A stretch of 44,463 bases of DNA. It comes from a bacterium (lineage in GTDB: Bacteria; BMS3Abin14). Under the pieces are notes generated by a model, which had not been told where the DNA came from, made no database searches, and saw only the letters and a program-made list of their open reading frames with translations. Position 1 is the stretch's first letter. Every line of letters starts with the position of its first letter. A program made the position numbers and the translations under genes. Of the stretch, positions 25,993 to 35,072 are shown one piece after another. The stretch spans positions 1-44,463 of the forward strand of contig JARGFZ010000022.1 of the NCBI GenBank assembly GCA_029210965.1. Direction: 5' to 3'.

Positions 25993-26150
25993 TTGATGAC
26001 TTTGCAAAAAGTCATCAATGCGCCCCGCGCGGGGCGCCCAGATCAATGACTTGCACTGTAAGTCATTGATCTGGGAGGAAAGGGAAAACCACGCTTTTCC
26101 CTTTCCGTGGAGCGAAAAGTCCCGGATTGGACTTTTTGCGACCCTGTCAA
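25993..26150. repeat. MITE-like hairpin element, copy 2 (complete)
   Basis: The 158-bp element has imperfect terminal inverted repeats: left TTGATGACTTTGCAAAAAGTC, right GACTTTTTGCGACCCTGTCAA (shared TTGA and GCAAAAAGTC parts). Inside are the GC-rich palindrome GCGCCCCGCGCGGGGCGC, a TCAATGACTT/AAGTCATTGA hairpin, a GGGAAAAccacgcTTTTCCC hairpin and AAAAGTCC-CGGATT-GGACTTTT. AAGGTTGAT occurs at both edges (25989-25997 and 26149-26157), a possible target duplication. No coding capacity. Confidence 0.7.
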
Positions 26151-26156
26151 GGTTGA

Positions 26157-26948
26157 TCACACATTAGGTGTCATCCCGGAAAGCCTTCTGGCCAGATCAC
26201 ATAAAATCGCGGAATATTTCTCTTCAAATTCCACCAGGGAATGATCCAAGGTAGTAGAGGTAAAAGAAATCGCACCAATTGGTCGCCCGGTGTTTTGATT
26301 AAGAATGGGGGCCCCTATGGCAATCAGGCCCTTAATATATTCCTCGTTGTTTATGGCATACCCTCTTTCCCTGACCGAAACCAGATCAGCATACAAACCC
26401 TCCTTGTTGACAATTGTCTGGTCAGTTCGAATTTCAAAAGATTGGTGATTGATCAGTTCCTCAAGCTCATCTTCCGGAAGGTTTGCAAGCACTGACTTCC
26501 CTGTTGCCGTAAAGTACAAAAAATCGCTTATTACATCCTGATGATAGGTCAGGGTGGTTGTAGTTTCAATATTATATATTTGAACCATTAAACCTGACTG
26601 GAAAAGTGAGACATCGATGCTTACATGATATTTATTGTGTATTTCATCCACAAGCGGTTTAATAAGCCGATTAAAGTCAAATCCGCTGAGAATACGGTTA
26701 CCCAGAGCCACAGCCATGGGTCCTAACCGCAGCAATTTCGATTTATTGTCCTTATTCAAGTACCCCAATTTAATAAACGTGTTCACAAGTCTATACGTAG
26801 AAGTAAGATTGATCCCTGTTTTTGCAGCGGCTTCGGTCAGACTCCATGCTGAATTCCTGTCATCAAACAGGTTAAGAATCCGCAATCCTTTTTCCAGGGT
26901 CTTTGCATAATAGTCCATTGGTCGATTTGCCATGATGAAACCTTTCAT
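26157..26948 (-). CDS. IclR-family transcriptional regulator
   Basis: This 263-residue regulator (or 258 from the internal Met at 26933, MANRPMDYY) has an N-terminal winged HTH (about 10-75: KTLEKGLRILNLFDDRNSAWSLTEAAAKTGINLTSTYRLVNTF) and a C-terminal GAF-like effector domain ending with the conserved RRLSG. IclR proteins control catabolism of aromatic and small carboxylic compounds. It is divergent from the catabolic genes starting at 27247 and probably binds the palindrome at 27140-27162 over their promoter. The gene is visibly more A+T-rich than its neighbours, suggesting separate origin. Confidence 0.9.
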   Translation of the reverse strand: MKGFIMANRPMDYYAKTLEKGLRILNLFDDRNSAWSLTEAAAKTGINLTSTYRLVNTFIKLGYLNKDNKSKLLRLGPMAVALGNRILSGFDFNRLIKPLVDEIHNKYHVSIDVSLFQSGLMVQIYNIETTTTLTYHQDVISDFLYFTATGKSVLANLPEDELEELINHQSFEIRTDQTIVNKEGLYADLVSVRERGYAINNEEYIKGLIAIGAPILNQNTGRPIGAISFTSTTLDHSLVEFEEKYSAILCDLARRLSGMTPNV

Positions 26949-27108
26949 TTCGCTGGTTATTCAGGAAACTGGTCTTCCCACTATTCTCAACAATTGTTTG
27001 TTTTACTCACCGCATAAGGGCTGCAGACAGTCGCCCAAAATATATAAACGCCAGTAAATTGAGTTGTTTCAAGATGTATAACATCATTTTATTTCAGCGT
27101 TAATGTTA

Positions 27109-27137
27109 TTGACAACCTCAAAAATTATACTTAGACT
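27109..27137 (+). promoter_or_regulatory. Promoter of the catabolic island
   Basis: TTGACA (27109-27114), a 17-base spacer, then TAGACT (27132-27137, four of six consensus bases). It lies in the 298-base A+T-rich gap between iclR and the aminotransferase gene and reads toward the latter. Confidence 0.55.
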
Positions 27138-27139
27138 TT

Positions 27140-27162
27140 ATAACGTAAGGAGTTTACGTTAT
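27140..27162. promoter_or_regulatory. Putative IclR operator palindrome
   Basis: ATAACGTAA and TTACGTTAT are perfect 9-base inverted halves separated by GGAGT. The site starts 2 bases after the -10 element, so it covers the expected transcription start; binding there would repress. Assignment to the adjacent IclR protein is by position. Confidence 0.55.
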
Positions 27163-27246
27163 CCGTGATATATGATCGTTCTGGAAATAACGCAACATAA
27201 ATTCGAACCTTGGCGAGATTAAATAACCAGACAATGGACGGGAAAA

Positions 27247-28629
27247 ATGGCAAAAAACGCATTGCCAATAAATAACCTCGATATCATCAGAAACGATTAT
27301 CTGTTCTATCAGTCGCGAAAAAAAATGCCTTTCATCCAAAGGTCCGAAGGCATCTACATCTGGGATCAAACCGGCAAGAAGTATCTCGACGGCAGTTCGG
27401 GGGCGGTCAACTGCAATATCGGACATGGCAACAAACGTGTTGTCAACAGGCTCACCGAGCAGGCTCACAATGCTGTATTCGCCTATCGGACCCAGTTTGA
27501 AAATGAGCCGGCTCACCGGTACTCCGCCGAACTGATGAAGTCTCTGGCGCCCCATCTGCAGCGGGTCTTTTTTGTCTCCAGCGGCTCGGAAGCGGTAGAG
27601 TCGGCGATCAAGCTTTGTCGGCAGTATTTTTTTAATCATGGTCAGAAATCCAGATACCAGTTTATCAGCCTGAACCCTTCCTATCATGGCTCAACCCTTG
27701 GGGCGCTGGCGCTCACCTCTTACGCCCCGCTGGAAATCCCCTTCCGGCCGATGATCAAGTCCCATCCCAAGATACCGGCCCCCTATTGCTACCGCTGCCA
27801 ATTCAACAAAAAATCGCCCTGCAACCTTGAATGCGCCTGGGCTCTCGAAAAGGCTATCATCGAGCAGGGTCCGGAAAGTGTTGCCGGTTTTGTCGCCGAG
27901 CCGATCGGCGGTGCCAGCACGGGCGCGGTCGTCCCGCCCAAGGATTATTTCGGTGTGATCGAGCATATCTGCAGGAAATACGGTATTTTTCTCATCCTTG
28001 ACGAGGTGATGACCGGTTTCGGGCGCACAGGAAAAATGTTTGCCTACGAGTACTGGAATGTGGATGCCGATATCGTCGTCATGTCCAAAGGAATGACCGC
28101 CGGGTATTATCCTCTTGGGGCCATTGCGGCCCGCACCGAATACGTGGACGAAATGATGGACAAGGGCGGGTTTTTCCACGGCCATACGATGGCAGGTAAC
28201 CCCATGGGCTGTGCCGTCGGGCTGGAGGTGCTCAACGTGATCACCGAAAACCGCCTGAGCGAAAACGCGGCGCGGATGGGGAAAGTTCTAAAAAACGGGC
28301 TGGAGCGCCTGAGGAAACGGTTTGAGTTCATTGGCCAGGTGCGCGGCCAGGGGCTGCTGCTCGCCATGGAACTGGTGCAGGATCGCAAAACACGCGAACC
28401 GTTTCCGGCTGAACTGAATATGCACTTTCTCCTGACAGATGAAGCCTACGCTGAAGGACTGATCATCTACCCGCGTCGACCGATTAACGGTCTGGAGGGG
28501 GATCATGTGATGGTGTCGCCGCCGCTGATCTCCACCCGGAAGGAGATCAATGAACTGCTGGCGCTTCTGGAACGCGCTCTGGAACGCACCGAGGCCAGAC
28601 TGCCTGCGACCACCAAAATGCCATTATGA
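27247..28629 (+). CDS. Class III PLP aminotransferase (probable beta-amino-acid/omega type)
   Basis: This 460-residue fold-type I aminotransferase has SSGSEAVESAIKL (PLP phosphate loop), ILDEVMTGFGRTGKM and the PLP lysine in SKGMTAGYYPLGA. An insert carries four cysteines, C181-x2-C184-x7-C192-x3-C196 (CYRC...C...C), a pattern repeated in the second aminotransferase of this island. The stop overlaps the CoA-transferase start by 4 bases. An enzyme that makes a 3-oxoacid right before a 3-oxoacid CoA-transferase and thiolase should act on a 3-amino (beta-amino) acid; I propose 6-acetamido-3-aminohexanoate, but that is inference from context. Confidence 0.85.
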   Translation: MAKNALPINNLDIIRNDYLFYQSRKKMPFIQRSEGIYIWDQTGKKYLDGSSGAVNCNIGHGNKRVVNRLTEQAHNAVFAYRTQFENEPAHRYSAELMKSLAPHLQRVFFVSSGSEAVESAIKLCRQYFFNHGQKSRYQFISLNPSYHGSTLGALALTSYAPLEIPFRPMIKSHPKIPAPYCYRCQFNKKSPCNLECAWALEKAIIEQGPESVAGFVAEPIGGASTGAVVPPKDYFGVIEHICRKYGIFLILDEVMTGFGRTGKMFAYEYWNVDADIVVMSKGMTAGYYPLGAIAARTEYVDEMMDKGGFFHGHTMAGNPMGCAVGLEVLNVITENRLSENAARMGKVLKNGLERLRKRFEFIGQVRGQGLLLAMELVQDRKTREPFPAELNMHFLLTDEAYAEGLIIYPRRPINGLEGDHVMVSPPLISTRKEINELLALLERALERTEARLPATTKMPL

Positions 28630-29321
28630 TCGACAAGACCATATCCGGCGATAAAGCCTTAAGACAGGTTTTGGACGGTCAGACCATCATGGTCGGCGGT
28701 TTCGGCGGACCGGGTACGCCCTTTATCCTCATCGATCTCCTGCAACAGCAGGGGACAAAAAAACTCACGCTGATAAAAAATGATGCCAATGAGCCGGGAA
28801 TGGGCATTTCCAAGCTGTTGGAGGCGGACCAGGTGCAAACTCTGATCGCCTCCCACATCGGTCTTAATCCGACGGCGGTAGCCATGATGAACCGGAAGGA
28901 GATCGAGGTCCTGCTTTACCCGCAGGGGATCCTGGCGGAAAAGATCCGGGCCGGCGGGGCCGGCCTTCTTGGCTTTTTGACCGATATCGGAGTCGATACC
29001 ATTTTGCGCGAGAGCCGGCAGGTAGTGGATCTGGACGGGCGTGAGGCAATTTTAGAGAGGGCACTGCGCGCTGATGTGGCGCTGATCCACGCGGCGGTTG
29101 CCGACCCGGTCGGCAACCTGATCTTTTCCAAGAGCGCTCGAAACTTTAGTCCCCTGATGGCGACAGCGGCTGACACGGTCATCGTTGAAGCCGAAAAGGT
29201 CGTCGCCACCGGCATTCTCGATCCGGACCAGATCCATCTACCGGGCGCCTTTGTCGACCATATCGTGGAGCTTGATGAACTCACCCCGGAATATGGAGTA
29301 TTGCCCCAGCATGCCCTATAA
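28626..29321 (+). CDS. 3-oxoacid CoA-transferase, subunit A
   Basis: This 231-residue family I CoA-transferase alpha subunit (AtoD/ScoA-like) has the conserved opening DGQTIMVGGFGGPGTPFILIDLL and GNLIFSKSARNFSPLMATAA. The start ATG sits in ATGA overlapping the aminotransferase stop. With subunit B it would transfer CoA from a donor such as acetyl-CoA or succinyl-CoA to a 3-oxoacid, preparing it for the thiolase encoded two genes on. Confidence 0.9.
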   Translation: MIDKTISGDKALRQVLDGQTIMVGGFGGPGTPFILIDLLQQQGTKKLTLIKNDANEPGMGISKLLEADQVQTLIASHIGLNPTAVAMMNRKEIEVLLYPQGILAEKIRAGGAGLLGFLTDIGVDTILRESRQVVDLDGREAILERALRADVALIHAAVADPVGNLIFSKSARNFSPLMATAADTVIVEAEKVVATGILDPDQIHLPGAFVDHIVELDELTPEYGVLPQHAL

Positions 29322-29961
29322 AATGAAGATAGCCGCCCGCGCGGCCCGGGAGATCCAATCGGGACAGGTGATCAATCTCGGGATCGGCATCCCGACCATG
29401 ATCCTCGATTATCTGCCGGCAGGTATTGAGGTCTTCGTCCAGTCGGAAAACGGCATCCTCGGCATCGGGCCGCGCTGCAGCAGGGGAACCGAGGATCGCA
29501 ACCTGATCGATGCCGGTGCCAACTATGTAACCATCACCCCTGGCGCCTCCTTTTTCGACAGTGCCCTTTCCTTTGCCCTCATTCGCGGGGGGCGGGTGAA
29601 CATCACCTTTCTCGGCACCCTGCAGGTTTCAGCTAACGGCGATCTGGCTAACTGGATTATCCCTGGGGTGATGGCGCCCGGCATAGGCGGCGGGATGGAA
29701 CTGGCCCAGAAGGCGCAGCGAGTGATCGTTACCACATCCCACACCACCCGGGAGGGGGATCCCAAGATTCTTGCCCACTGCACCTTGCCGTTGACAGCGC
29801 GGGCCTGCGTCAAGACTATTATTACCGAACTGGCGGTGATCGACGTGACGCCCCATGGGCTGATGCTGCGGGAGATCGCGCACGAATCGAGTCTAAGGGA
29901 AGTACAGGACAAGACGGATACGCCGCTGCTTTTCCCCGCAGAGGAGATCCCCTGGTTTTAA
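29311..29961 (+). CDS. 3-oxoacid CoA-transferase, subunit B
   Basis: From the ATG at 29311 (11-base overlap with subunit A) the product is 216 residues; ATG 29323 is an alternative. The catalytic glutamate is in the SENGILGIGPR motif (about residue 50). INLGIGIPTMI and the GGGMELAQKAQRVIV segment fit AtoA/ScoB. The longer upstream frame to 29185 is only the shadow of subunit A. It forms the A2B2-type enzyme with the preceding product. Confidence 0.9.
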   Translation: MPYKMKIAARAAREIQSGQVINLGIGIPTMILDYLPAGIEVFVQSENGILGIGPRCSRGTEDRNLIDAGANYVTITPGASFFDSALSFALIRGGRVNITFLGTLQVSANGDLANWIIPGVMAPGIGGGMELAQKAQRVIVTTSHTTREGDPKILAHCTLPLTARACVKTIITELAVIDVTPHGLMLREIAHESSLREVQDKTDTPLLFPAEEIPWF

Positions 29962-29994
29962 ACATCGTCCAAGGAGCTAGAGCCCACCCATCAA

Positions 29995-31263
29995 ATGAAT
30001 GCCCAGGAGAATAAAATACTGACCACTGTCGATGCCCTGGCCGATGATATCATCGATTTTGCCGGGCGACTGGTACGACAGCCCAGCACGCTCAAGAACG
30101 AAGCGTCGGCTATGCTGGTCATGGAAAATGAGCTCAACCGCCTCGGTCTGGAGCCGGTTCGGGTGCCCATCGATCCAGTGGAACTGGCAGCGCATCCCGG
30201 ATTCGCCACGGTCCCCTGGGGCTACGAGGGACGCTTCAATCTGGTTGCTACGCGTCCGGCGGATGGCTCTGGTGGTCGAAGTGCTCTGCTGAACGGCCAT
30301 TTGGACGTTGTGAGTCCAGAGCCGGTGGAATTCTGGAACACAGACCCCTTCAACCCCGTGACCCGTGACGGCTGGCTGTATGGGCGTGGGGCCGGAGACA
30401 TGAAGGGCGGGGTGGCGGCCATGACCTACGCCCTCCACGCTGTGGAAAAAGCCGGCCTTGGCCTTCGCGCGCCGGTGACCCTGGAGGCTGTCATCGAGGA
30501 AGAGTGCTGCGGCAACGGGGCGCTGGCCTGTCTGGCCGCGGGTTACGACGCCGAGGCGGTCCTCATCCCCGAGCCGTTCGGGCCGACCCTGTATACCAGC
30601 CAGGTCGGAGTTCTATGGTTCAAAGTCCGAATGCGTGGTGTGTCCTGCCATGTTCAGGCCACAGCGGCGGGGATCAACGCCATAGAAAAAAGCTATCCCA
30701 TCATTGCCGCTCTGCGCCGACTGGAAGAGGTGATGAACGGTGAGGAACGCCCCGATGCCTATCGCGATATCAGCCACCCGCTCAACCTGAACATCGGTAT
30801 CTTCAAGGGAGGCGATTGGCCTTCCACTGTCCCGGCCGCCGCACAATTCCATGGCCGCCTCTCCTTTTTTCCAGGCACCCCTTACGAGGATGTCTGCTGC
30901 CGCATCCAGGCTGCGGTGGACGAGGCGGTGCAAGCCGATCCATGGCTGGCGGAAAATCAGCCTGAGGTGGAATTCTATGGTTTCCGGTCCGAAGGCCACA
31001 CGCTCAGTCGGGAACTGCCGGCTTTGGCGGCCCTGAACGGCTGCCATCACACCCTCACCGGCCGGGATGCGGAAACCTACATCTCCACCTGCACTACCGA
31101 CCTGCGGGCCTTCCACTTTTTCGGAAAAGGGCAGGGGACCTGCTATGGCCCGGTGGCGGAGAACGTCCATGGTGCCAACGAGAGGGTCAAAATCGACAGC
31201 ATCCTGCATGTGGCAAGAGCTTATGCGCTTTTTCTCGCCCGTTGGTGCCAACTGGCAGAGTGA
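29995..31263 (+). CDS. M20-family metallohydrolase (ArgE/DapE/acylase type)
   Basis: This 422-residue dizinc deacylase/peptidase has metal ligands in LNGHLDVV (about 100), GRGAGDMKGG (about 133-142), EEEC (about 165) and a C-terminal NVHGANE His. The inserted lid domain (about 205-320) is typical of M20 enzymes that act on N-acyl amino acids. No signal peptide, so it works in the cytoplasm. Between a CoA-transferase and a thiolase it most likely removes an N-acyl group from the substrate or an intermediate, for example 4-acetamidobutyrate to GABA. Substrate is inferred from neighbours only. Confidence 0.85.
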   Translation: MNAQENKILTTVDALADDIIDFAGRLVRQPSTLKNEASAMLVMENELNRLGLEPVRVPIDPVELAAHPGFATVPWGYEGRFNLVATRPADGSGGRSALLNGHLDVVSPEPVEFWNTDPFNPVTRDGWLYGRGAGDMKGGVAAMTYALHAVEKAGLGLRAPVTLEAVIEEECCGNGALACLAAGYDAEAVLIPEPFGPTLYTSQVGVLWFKVRMRGVSCHVQATAAGINAIEKSYPIIAALRRLEEVMNGEERPDAYRDISHPLNLNIGIFKGGDWPSTVPAAAQFHGRLSFFPGTPYEDVCCRIQAAVDEAVQADPWLAENQPEVEFYGFRSEGHTLSRELPALAALNGCHHTLTGRDAETYISTCTTDLRAFHFFGKGQGTCYGPVAENVHGANERVKIDSILHVARAYALFLARWCQLAE

Positions 31264-31294
31264 TCCTGAGCCGATGAACAAGGGAGAATCCTCA

Positions 31295-32497
31295 ATGCGG
31301 AACGTGGTGATCGCCGGTTATTTGCGGACAGCCTGCTCCAAAGTGAAATTCAGCGAACCGGGGAAGGATTGGTTCAGTACGCTGCGCGCCGATGACCTTC
31401 TGGCCGAGGTGATCCCGGCATTGCTGCAGCGAAGCGGGACCGAGGGCGCCGAGGTGGATGATCTTATCGTCGGTTCGGCGCTGGGGGTGAGTGAGCAGTG
31501 GACCTGCGGCGGCCGCACCGCCGTTTTCCTCGCCAACCTGCCGGCGCAGGTTCCGGCCAGGTTTATCGATCAGCAGTGCGGCTCTGGCATGGCGGCGATC
31601 CACACCGGTTTTCTGGAGATTGCCGCCGGCTATGCCGATGTGGTCCTGGCTGCCGGAATGGAACACATGGGGAGGGTGCCCATCGGTCCGACCCTGTTCG
31701 AGAAAGGCGCTCTTTCCGTCAACCCCCGCCTTTACCGGGAGGAACGGTTCCGGCACTGGGACATGGAAACGACTATGCACATGGGGTTCACCGCCGAAAA
31801 GCTCTGCGCCGTGAGCGGTTTCAGCCGCGAAGATCTCGATCTATGGGGTGCCCGCTCCCACCAACGGGCGGCAAAGGCGCAGCTGGAGGGTTTTTTTGAC
31901 GGCGAGATCCTTCCGGTCGAGGCCCGACAAGACCACGGAGAAGTCATGAGTGTCGCCCGCGACCAGGGCATTCGTGAGAACGTCAAGCCGGAAGATATGG
32001 CGAAACTGGCACCGGTATTTCGCCCCGATGGCCTCATCACGGCCGGCAACGCCTCGCCCCTGAACGCCGGGGCCGGTGCCCTCCTGCTGATGTCCGGAGC
32101 AACCGCCAAGAGTAAGGAACTTGAGCCCCTCGCAACCATCCGATCCATCGGCTTTGCCGGCGTCGACCCCACCCTGATGGGTACAGGCCCGGTTCCTGCG
32201 GCGCGAATGGCGCTGAAGAAGGCTGGCCTTGAACCCGCGGACATCGATTACTGGGAGATCAATGAAGCCTTCAGCATCGTCGTACTTAATGCGATCAGGG
32301 AGTTGGGAATTGACCCCGAAAGGGTCAACGTCAACGGCGGTGCCATCGCCATCGGGCATCCCCTTGGGGCCACCGGCATTCGGCTGGTGGGAACGCTGGC
32401 CCGCATCCTCAAGGCCAGCGGGGCCCGCTTCGGCTGCGCCGCAGCCTGCATCGGGGGCGGTCAGGGGATCGCGACCATCATTGAAAGAACGGGCTGA
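31295..32497 (+). CDS. Thiolase (acetyl-CoA C-acyltransferase)
   Basis: The ATG at 31295 follows AAGGGAG and gives a 400-residue thiolase. Catalytic features are all present: nucleophilic Cys in QQCGSGMAAIH (about residue 90), NEAFS, GGAIAIGHPLGATG with the base His (about 355), and the second Cys in CAAACIGGGQG (about 385). It is a degradative thiolase splitting a 3-oxoacyl-CoA to acetyl-CoA and a shorter acyl-CoA. It completes the aminotransferase, CoA-transferase, thiolase series encoded just upstream. Confidence 0.93.
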   Translation: MRNVVIAGYLRTACSKVKFSEPGKDWFSTLRADDLLAEVIPALLQRSGTEGAEVDDLIVGSALGVSEQWTCGGRTAVFLANLPAQVPARFIDQQCGSGMAAIHTGFLEIAAGYADVVLAAGMEHMGRVPIGPTLFEKGALSVNPRLYREERFRHWDMETTMHMGFTAEKLCAVSGFSREDLDLWGARSHQRAAKAQLEGFFDGEILPVEARQDHGEVMSVARDQGIRENVKPEDMAKLAPVFRPDGLITAGNASPLNAGAGALLLMSGATAKSKELEPLATIRSIGFAGVDPTLMGTGPVPAARMALKKAGLEPADIDYWEINEAFSIVVLNAIRELGIDPERVNVNGGAIAIGHPLGATGIRLVGTLARILKASGARFGCAAACIGGGQGIATIIERTG

Positions 32498-32611
32498 AAG
32501 ATCGCAGAAAACTCTTGTTATCGCGGCGCCCGCAGAGATCGTTGGGAAAACAGTGAATATATTACTTTTCCCCCGGAGTTCTTAGCGCTTTCCGCGGTAA
32601 CCCGTTATGTA

Positions 32612-32646
32612 AATGGTCTCCCCCCGAGTTCCGGGGGGGGACCCTA
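32612..32646 (+). promoter_or_regulatory. GC-rich hairpin before the ABC receptor gene
   Basis: GGTCTCCCCCCG (32615-32626) pairs with CGGGGGGGGACC (32632-32643) with one T-G pair. It lies 19 bases before the receptor start and may protect the 5' end of a processed receptor mRNA or attenuate read-through from the thiolase gene. Confidence 0.45.
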
Positions 32647-32662
32647 GACGAAGGAGGAACCC

Positions 32663-33430
32663 ATGTACAAAGTTCTAGTGTCCACCATGTTAGTTGCCGT
32701 GTTCTTAATGGTATCCAACCCCAGCGCCGCTGAAGAGCTAGACAAGGTCCGCAAGGCGGGCGAGATAAGCTTTTCCATGAGCGGCCAATACCCACCGTTC
32801 AATTTTGTCGATGAGAACAATAAATTGACCGGTTTCGATGTTGAAGTCTGCAGCGAGATCGCCAAACGCATCGGCGTAAAGCCCAAGCCTGTGACCACTG
32901 CCTGGGATGGAATTATCGCTGGTCTGCTGGCAGGCAAGTACAATTTGATCTGCGGCAGTATGGCTATCACCGAGGCACGTCTCGAGGCCATCGACTTTTC
33001 GGACCCCTATTACCGTTCCGGCGCCCAGCTCTTTGTGGCCAAAGACTCGAAGGTTACCTCGGCGGACCAGCTGAACGGTAAGAAAGTCGGCGTAACCCTC
33101 GGCACCACCTATGAGGAGTGGGTACGGAAGAACCTTGCCAGAGTGGATGTTCGCACCTATAAGGGCGTCCCCGACATGATCCTTGAAATGTCCAATGGCC
33201 GTCTTGATGGTTTCATCACCGACCGCATCGTTGGCGCCATGGCGATCGCCGAAAAAGGCGCGCAGCTTAAACTGGCCGGTCCCCTGCTGTACGAAGAGCG
33301 GATGGGGATCGCTCTGACCAAGGAAAATCCCAAGCTTCGGACGGCCATTAACGAGGCCATCGCAGCGATGCAGAAGGACGGCTCCTACCGTGACATCAGC
33401 CTGAAGTATCTGAAGATCGACGCACGCTGA
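32663..33430 (+). CDS. Polar amino-acid ABC transporter, periplasmic binding protein
   Basis: This 255-residue family 3 solute-binding protein has a signal peptide (residues 1 to about 24, ending NPSAAEE; no lipobox Cys). The mature part has GQYPPFNFVDENNKLTGFDVEV and DFSDPYYRSGAQLFV, the family's ligand-binding blocks. GAAGGAGG precedes the ATG. It would capture a charged or omega-amino compound for the permease and ATPase encoded next. A ligand such as acetyl-beta-lysine or GABA would suit the island, but sequence does not decide. Confidence 0.92.
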   Translation: MYKVLVSTMLVAVFLMVSNPSAAEELDKVRKAGEISFSMSGQYPPFNFVDENNKLTGFDVEVCSEIAKRIGVKPKPVTTAWDGIIAGLLAGKYNLICGSMAITEARLEAIDFSDPYYRSGAQLFVAKDSKVTSADQLNGKKVGVTLGTTYEEWVRKNLARVDVRTYKGVPDMILEMSNGRLDGFITDRIVGAMAIAEKGAQLKLAGPLLYEERMGIALTKENPKLRTAINEAIAAMQKDGSYRDISLKYLKIDAR

Positions 33431-33446
33431 TCATTCATTTTCGGAA

Positions 33447-33493
33447 GCTTATCCCTGCAGGGAAGAACCGGCTGTGCCCCTGCAGGGATAAGC
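33447..33493 (+). terminator. Perfect 16-bp stem-loop after the ABC receptor gene
   Basis: GCTTATCCCTGCAGGG (33447-33462) and CCCTGCAGGGATAAGC (33478-33493) pair perfectly. Located 17 bases after the receptor stop and before the permease, without a T-run, it should act as a 3' stabiliser or processing site giving excess receptor mRNA. Confidence 0.65.
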
Positions 33494-33518
33494 ACTGGCG
33501 AACCAACCAGCGAAAAGG

Positions 33519-33558
33519 TTGATGGGCTCGTAAAAAGCTTCGCACAGGCTTTTTAGGG
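33519..33558. repeat. MITE-like hairpin element, degenerate copy 4
   Basis: TTGATGGGCTCGTAAAAAG resembles the left terminus of the element family, and AAAAAGC/GCTTTTT (33532-33538 and 33548-33554) forms its hairpin. Internal and right parts are lost. Confidence 0.4.
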
Positions 33559-33620
33559 GATTTTAAATGTTGAGTTGAATGTAGGCCAAAGCAGGAAACA
33601 GTCACGGGAGAAATAAAACA

Positions 33621-34277
33621 ATGCTCGACTGGCAAGTTATTATCCACTATTTCCCCTTTCTTTTGAAAGGGGCGGTGCTTACGCTGGAGATCTCGGTGAT
33701 CTCCCTCGTTCTCGGGCTGGTTGTCGGCCTGGTGGCGGCCCTGTCCGTACTCTCCCATAACCGTCTGCTGCGGTGGCCAGCCCTCTTTTATGTCTGGATC
33801 ATTCGTTCGACGCCCCTTCTGGTGCAGCTGTTCATCATCTACTTCGGCCTGCCCCAGTTCGGGATCGATCTCAGTCCGTTCTGGTCAGGGGTGTTGGGGC
33901 TTGCCTTGAACACCGGCGCCTACAACGCAGAGACGATCCGCGGCGGCATCCTTGCAGTGGACAGGGGGCAACGTGAGGCATCGCGCTCTCTCGGCATGAG
34001 CGGTGCACTGACCATGCGCCGCATTATCTTGCCGCAGGCCATGCGCCTGATCATTCCGCCCCTGGGCAACAATTTCATCATCCTCATCAAGGACTCCTCG
34101 CTGGTTTCCACCATTACCCTGGTCGAACTGACCTTGACCGCTCAGCGCCTGATCGGGTCCACCTATAAACCGTTCGAGATGTATCTGATGGCCGCTGTGC
34201 TTTATGCGGTACTGACCTCCTGTGCCGCCCTGCTGTTGGGCTATGTCGAGCGCCGCACCACCTGGGGACACGCATGA
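33621..34277 (+). CDS. Polar amino-acid ABC transporter permease (HisMQ type)
   Basis: This 218-residue permease has about five membrane helices. The N-terminal [29 protein letters not shown] and the EAA loop [32 protein letters not shown] (about 115-145), which contacts the ATPase, are diagnostic. A single permease gene implies a homodimer. Its stop overlaps the ATPase ATG (ATGA). Confidence 0.94.
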   Translation: MLDWQVIIHYFPFLLKGAVLTLEISVISLVLGLVVGLVAALSVLSHNRLLRWPALFYVWIIRSTPLLVQLFIIYFGLPQFGIDLSPFWSGVLGLALNTGAYNAETIRGGILAVDRGQREASRSLGMSGALTMRRIILPQAMRLIIPPLGNNFIILIKDSSLVSTITLVELTLTAQRLIGSTYKPFEMYLMAAVLYAVLTSCAALLLGYVERRTTWGHA

Positions 34278-35059
34278 GTGTCACGGAGAACATCCAAATG
34301 GCTATGGAACCGATGATCCGCCTGAAAGACCTGAGAAAAAGCTTCGGCAAGCTCGAGGTTCTCAAAGGGATCGATCTTGACGTGGCGCGCAGTGAGGTGC
34401 TGGTGCTGATTGGGCCGAGCGGGTCAGGCAAGAGCACCCTCCTTCGATGTGTGAATAACCTGGAAACCCCGACGGGGGGCGAGGTCACAGTGGACGGTGA
34501 ACGGGTCAACCGGACAGATCTGTCGCCGCGAGCCTTCCAGAAGCATCTCAACCGTGTCCGTACCCATATGGGCATGGTATTCCAGCATTTCAATCTCTTC
34601 CCCCACAAGACGGTGTTTGAGAACATCATCGAGGGGCCGACACAGGTGCTGCGCAGGAACCGTGAGGAGATCACGACCGAGGCGCTGGAATTGCTTGATA
34701 AAGTAGGGCTGGAGGAGAAACGGGACAACTATCCGGCGCAGCTTTCCGGCGGACAGAAGCAGCGAGTGGCCATTGCCCGTGCTCTTGCGATGAAGCCATC
34801 AGTGATGCTTTTCGACGAGGTGACGAGTGCGCTCGATCCCGAATTGGTGGGAGGGGTGCTGAGGGTCATGGAGGGGCTGGCCATCGAGGGCATGACCATG
34901 ATCGTGGTTACCCACGAAATGGGTTTTGCCGAGGGGGTTGCCGACCGTGTGGTGTTCATGGACGATGGTCTCATCATAGAGGAGGGAGTGCCGAAAGAGA
35001 TTTTCAGCAACCCTCGCGAGGAACGCACAAAACGGTTTCTCGCAGATGTGTTCAAGTAA
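34274..35059 (+). CDS. Polar amino-acid ABC transporter ATP-binding protein (GlnQ type)
   Basis: This 261-residue ABC ATPase has Walker [10 protein letters not shown] from residue 47, Q-loop [12 protein letters not shown], signature [15 protein letters not shown] from about 157, Walker [15 protein letters not shown] and switch THEMGFA. An alternative start at 34310 ([12 protein letters not shown]) would be closer to the usual 240-residue length. Energises import by the neighbouring receptor and permease. Confidence 0.95.
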   Translation: MSVTENIQMAMEPMIRLKDLRKSFGKLEVLKGIDLDVARSEVLVLIGPSGSGKSTLLRCVNNLETPTGGEVTVDGERVNRTDLSPRAFQKHLNRVRTHMGMVFQHFNLFPHKTVFENIIEGPTQVLRRNREEITTEALELLDKVGLEEKRDNYPAQLSGGQKQRVAIARALAMKPSVMLFDEVTSALDPELVGGVLRVMEGLAIEGMTMIVVTHEMGFAEGVADRVVFMDDGLIIEEGVPKEIFSNPREERTKRFLADVFK

Positions 35060-35072
35060 GGAGAACGGAAGA

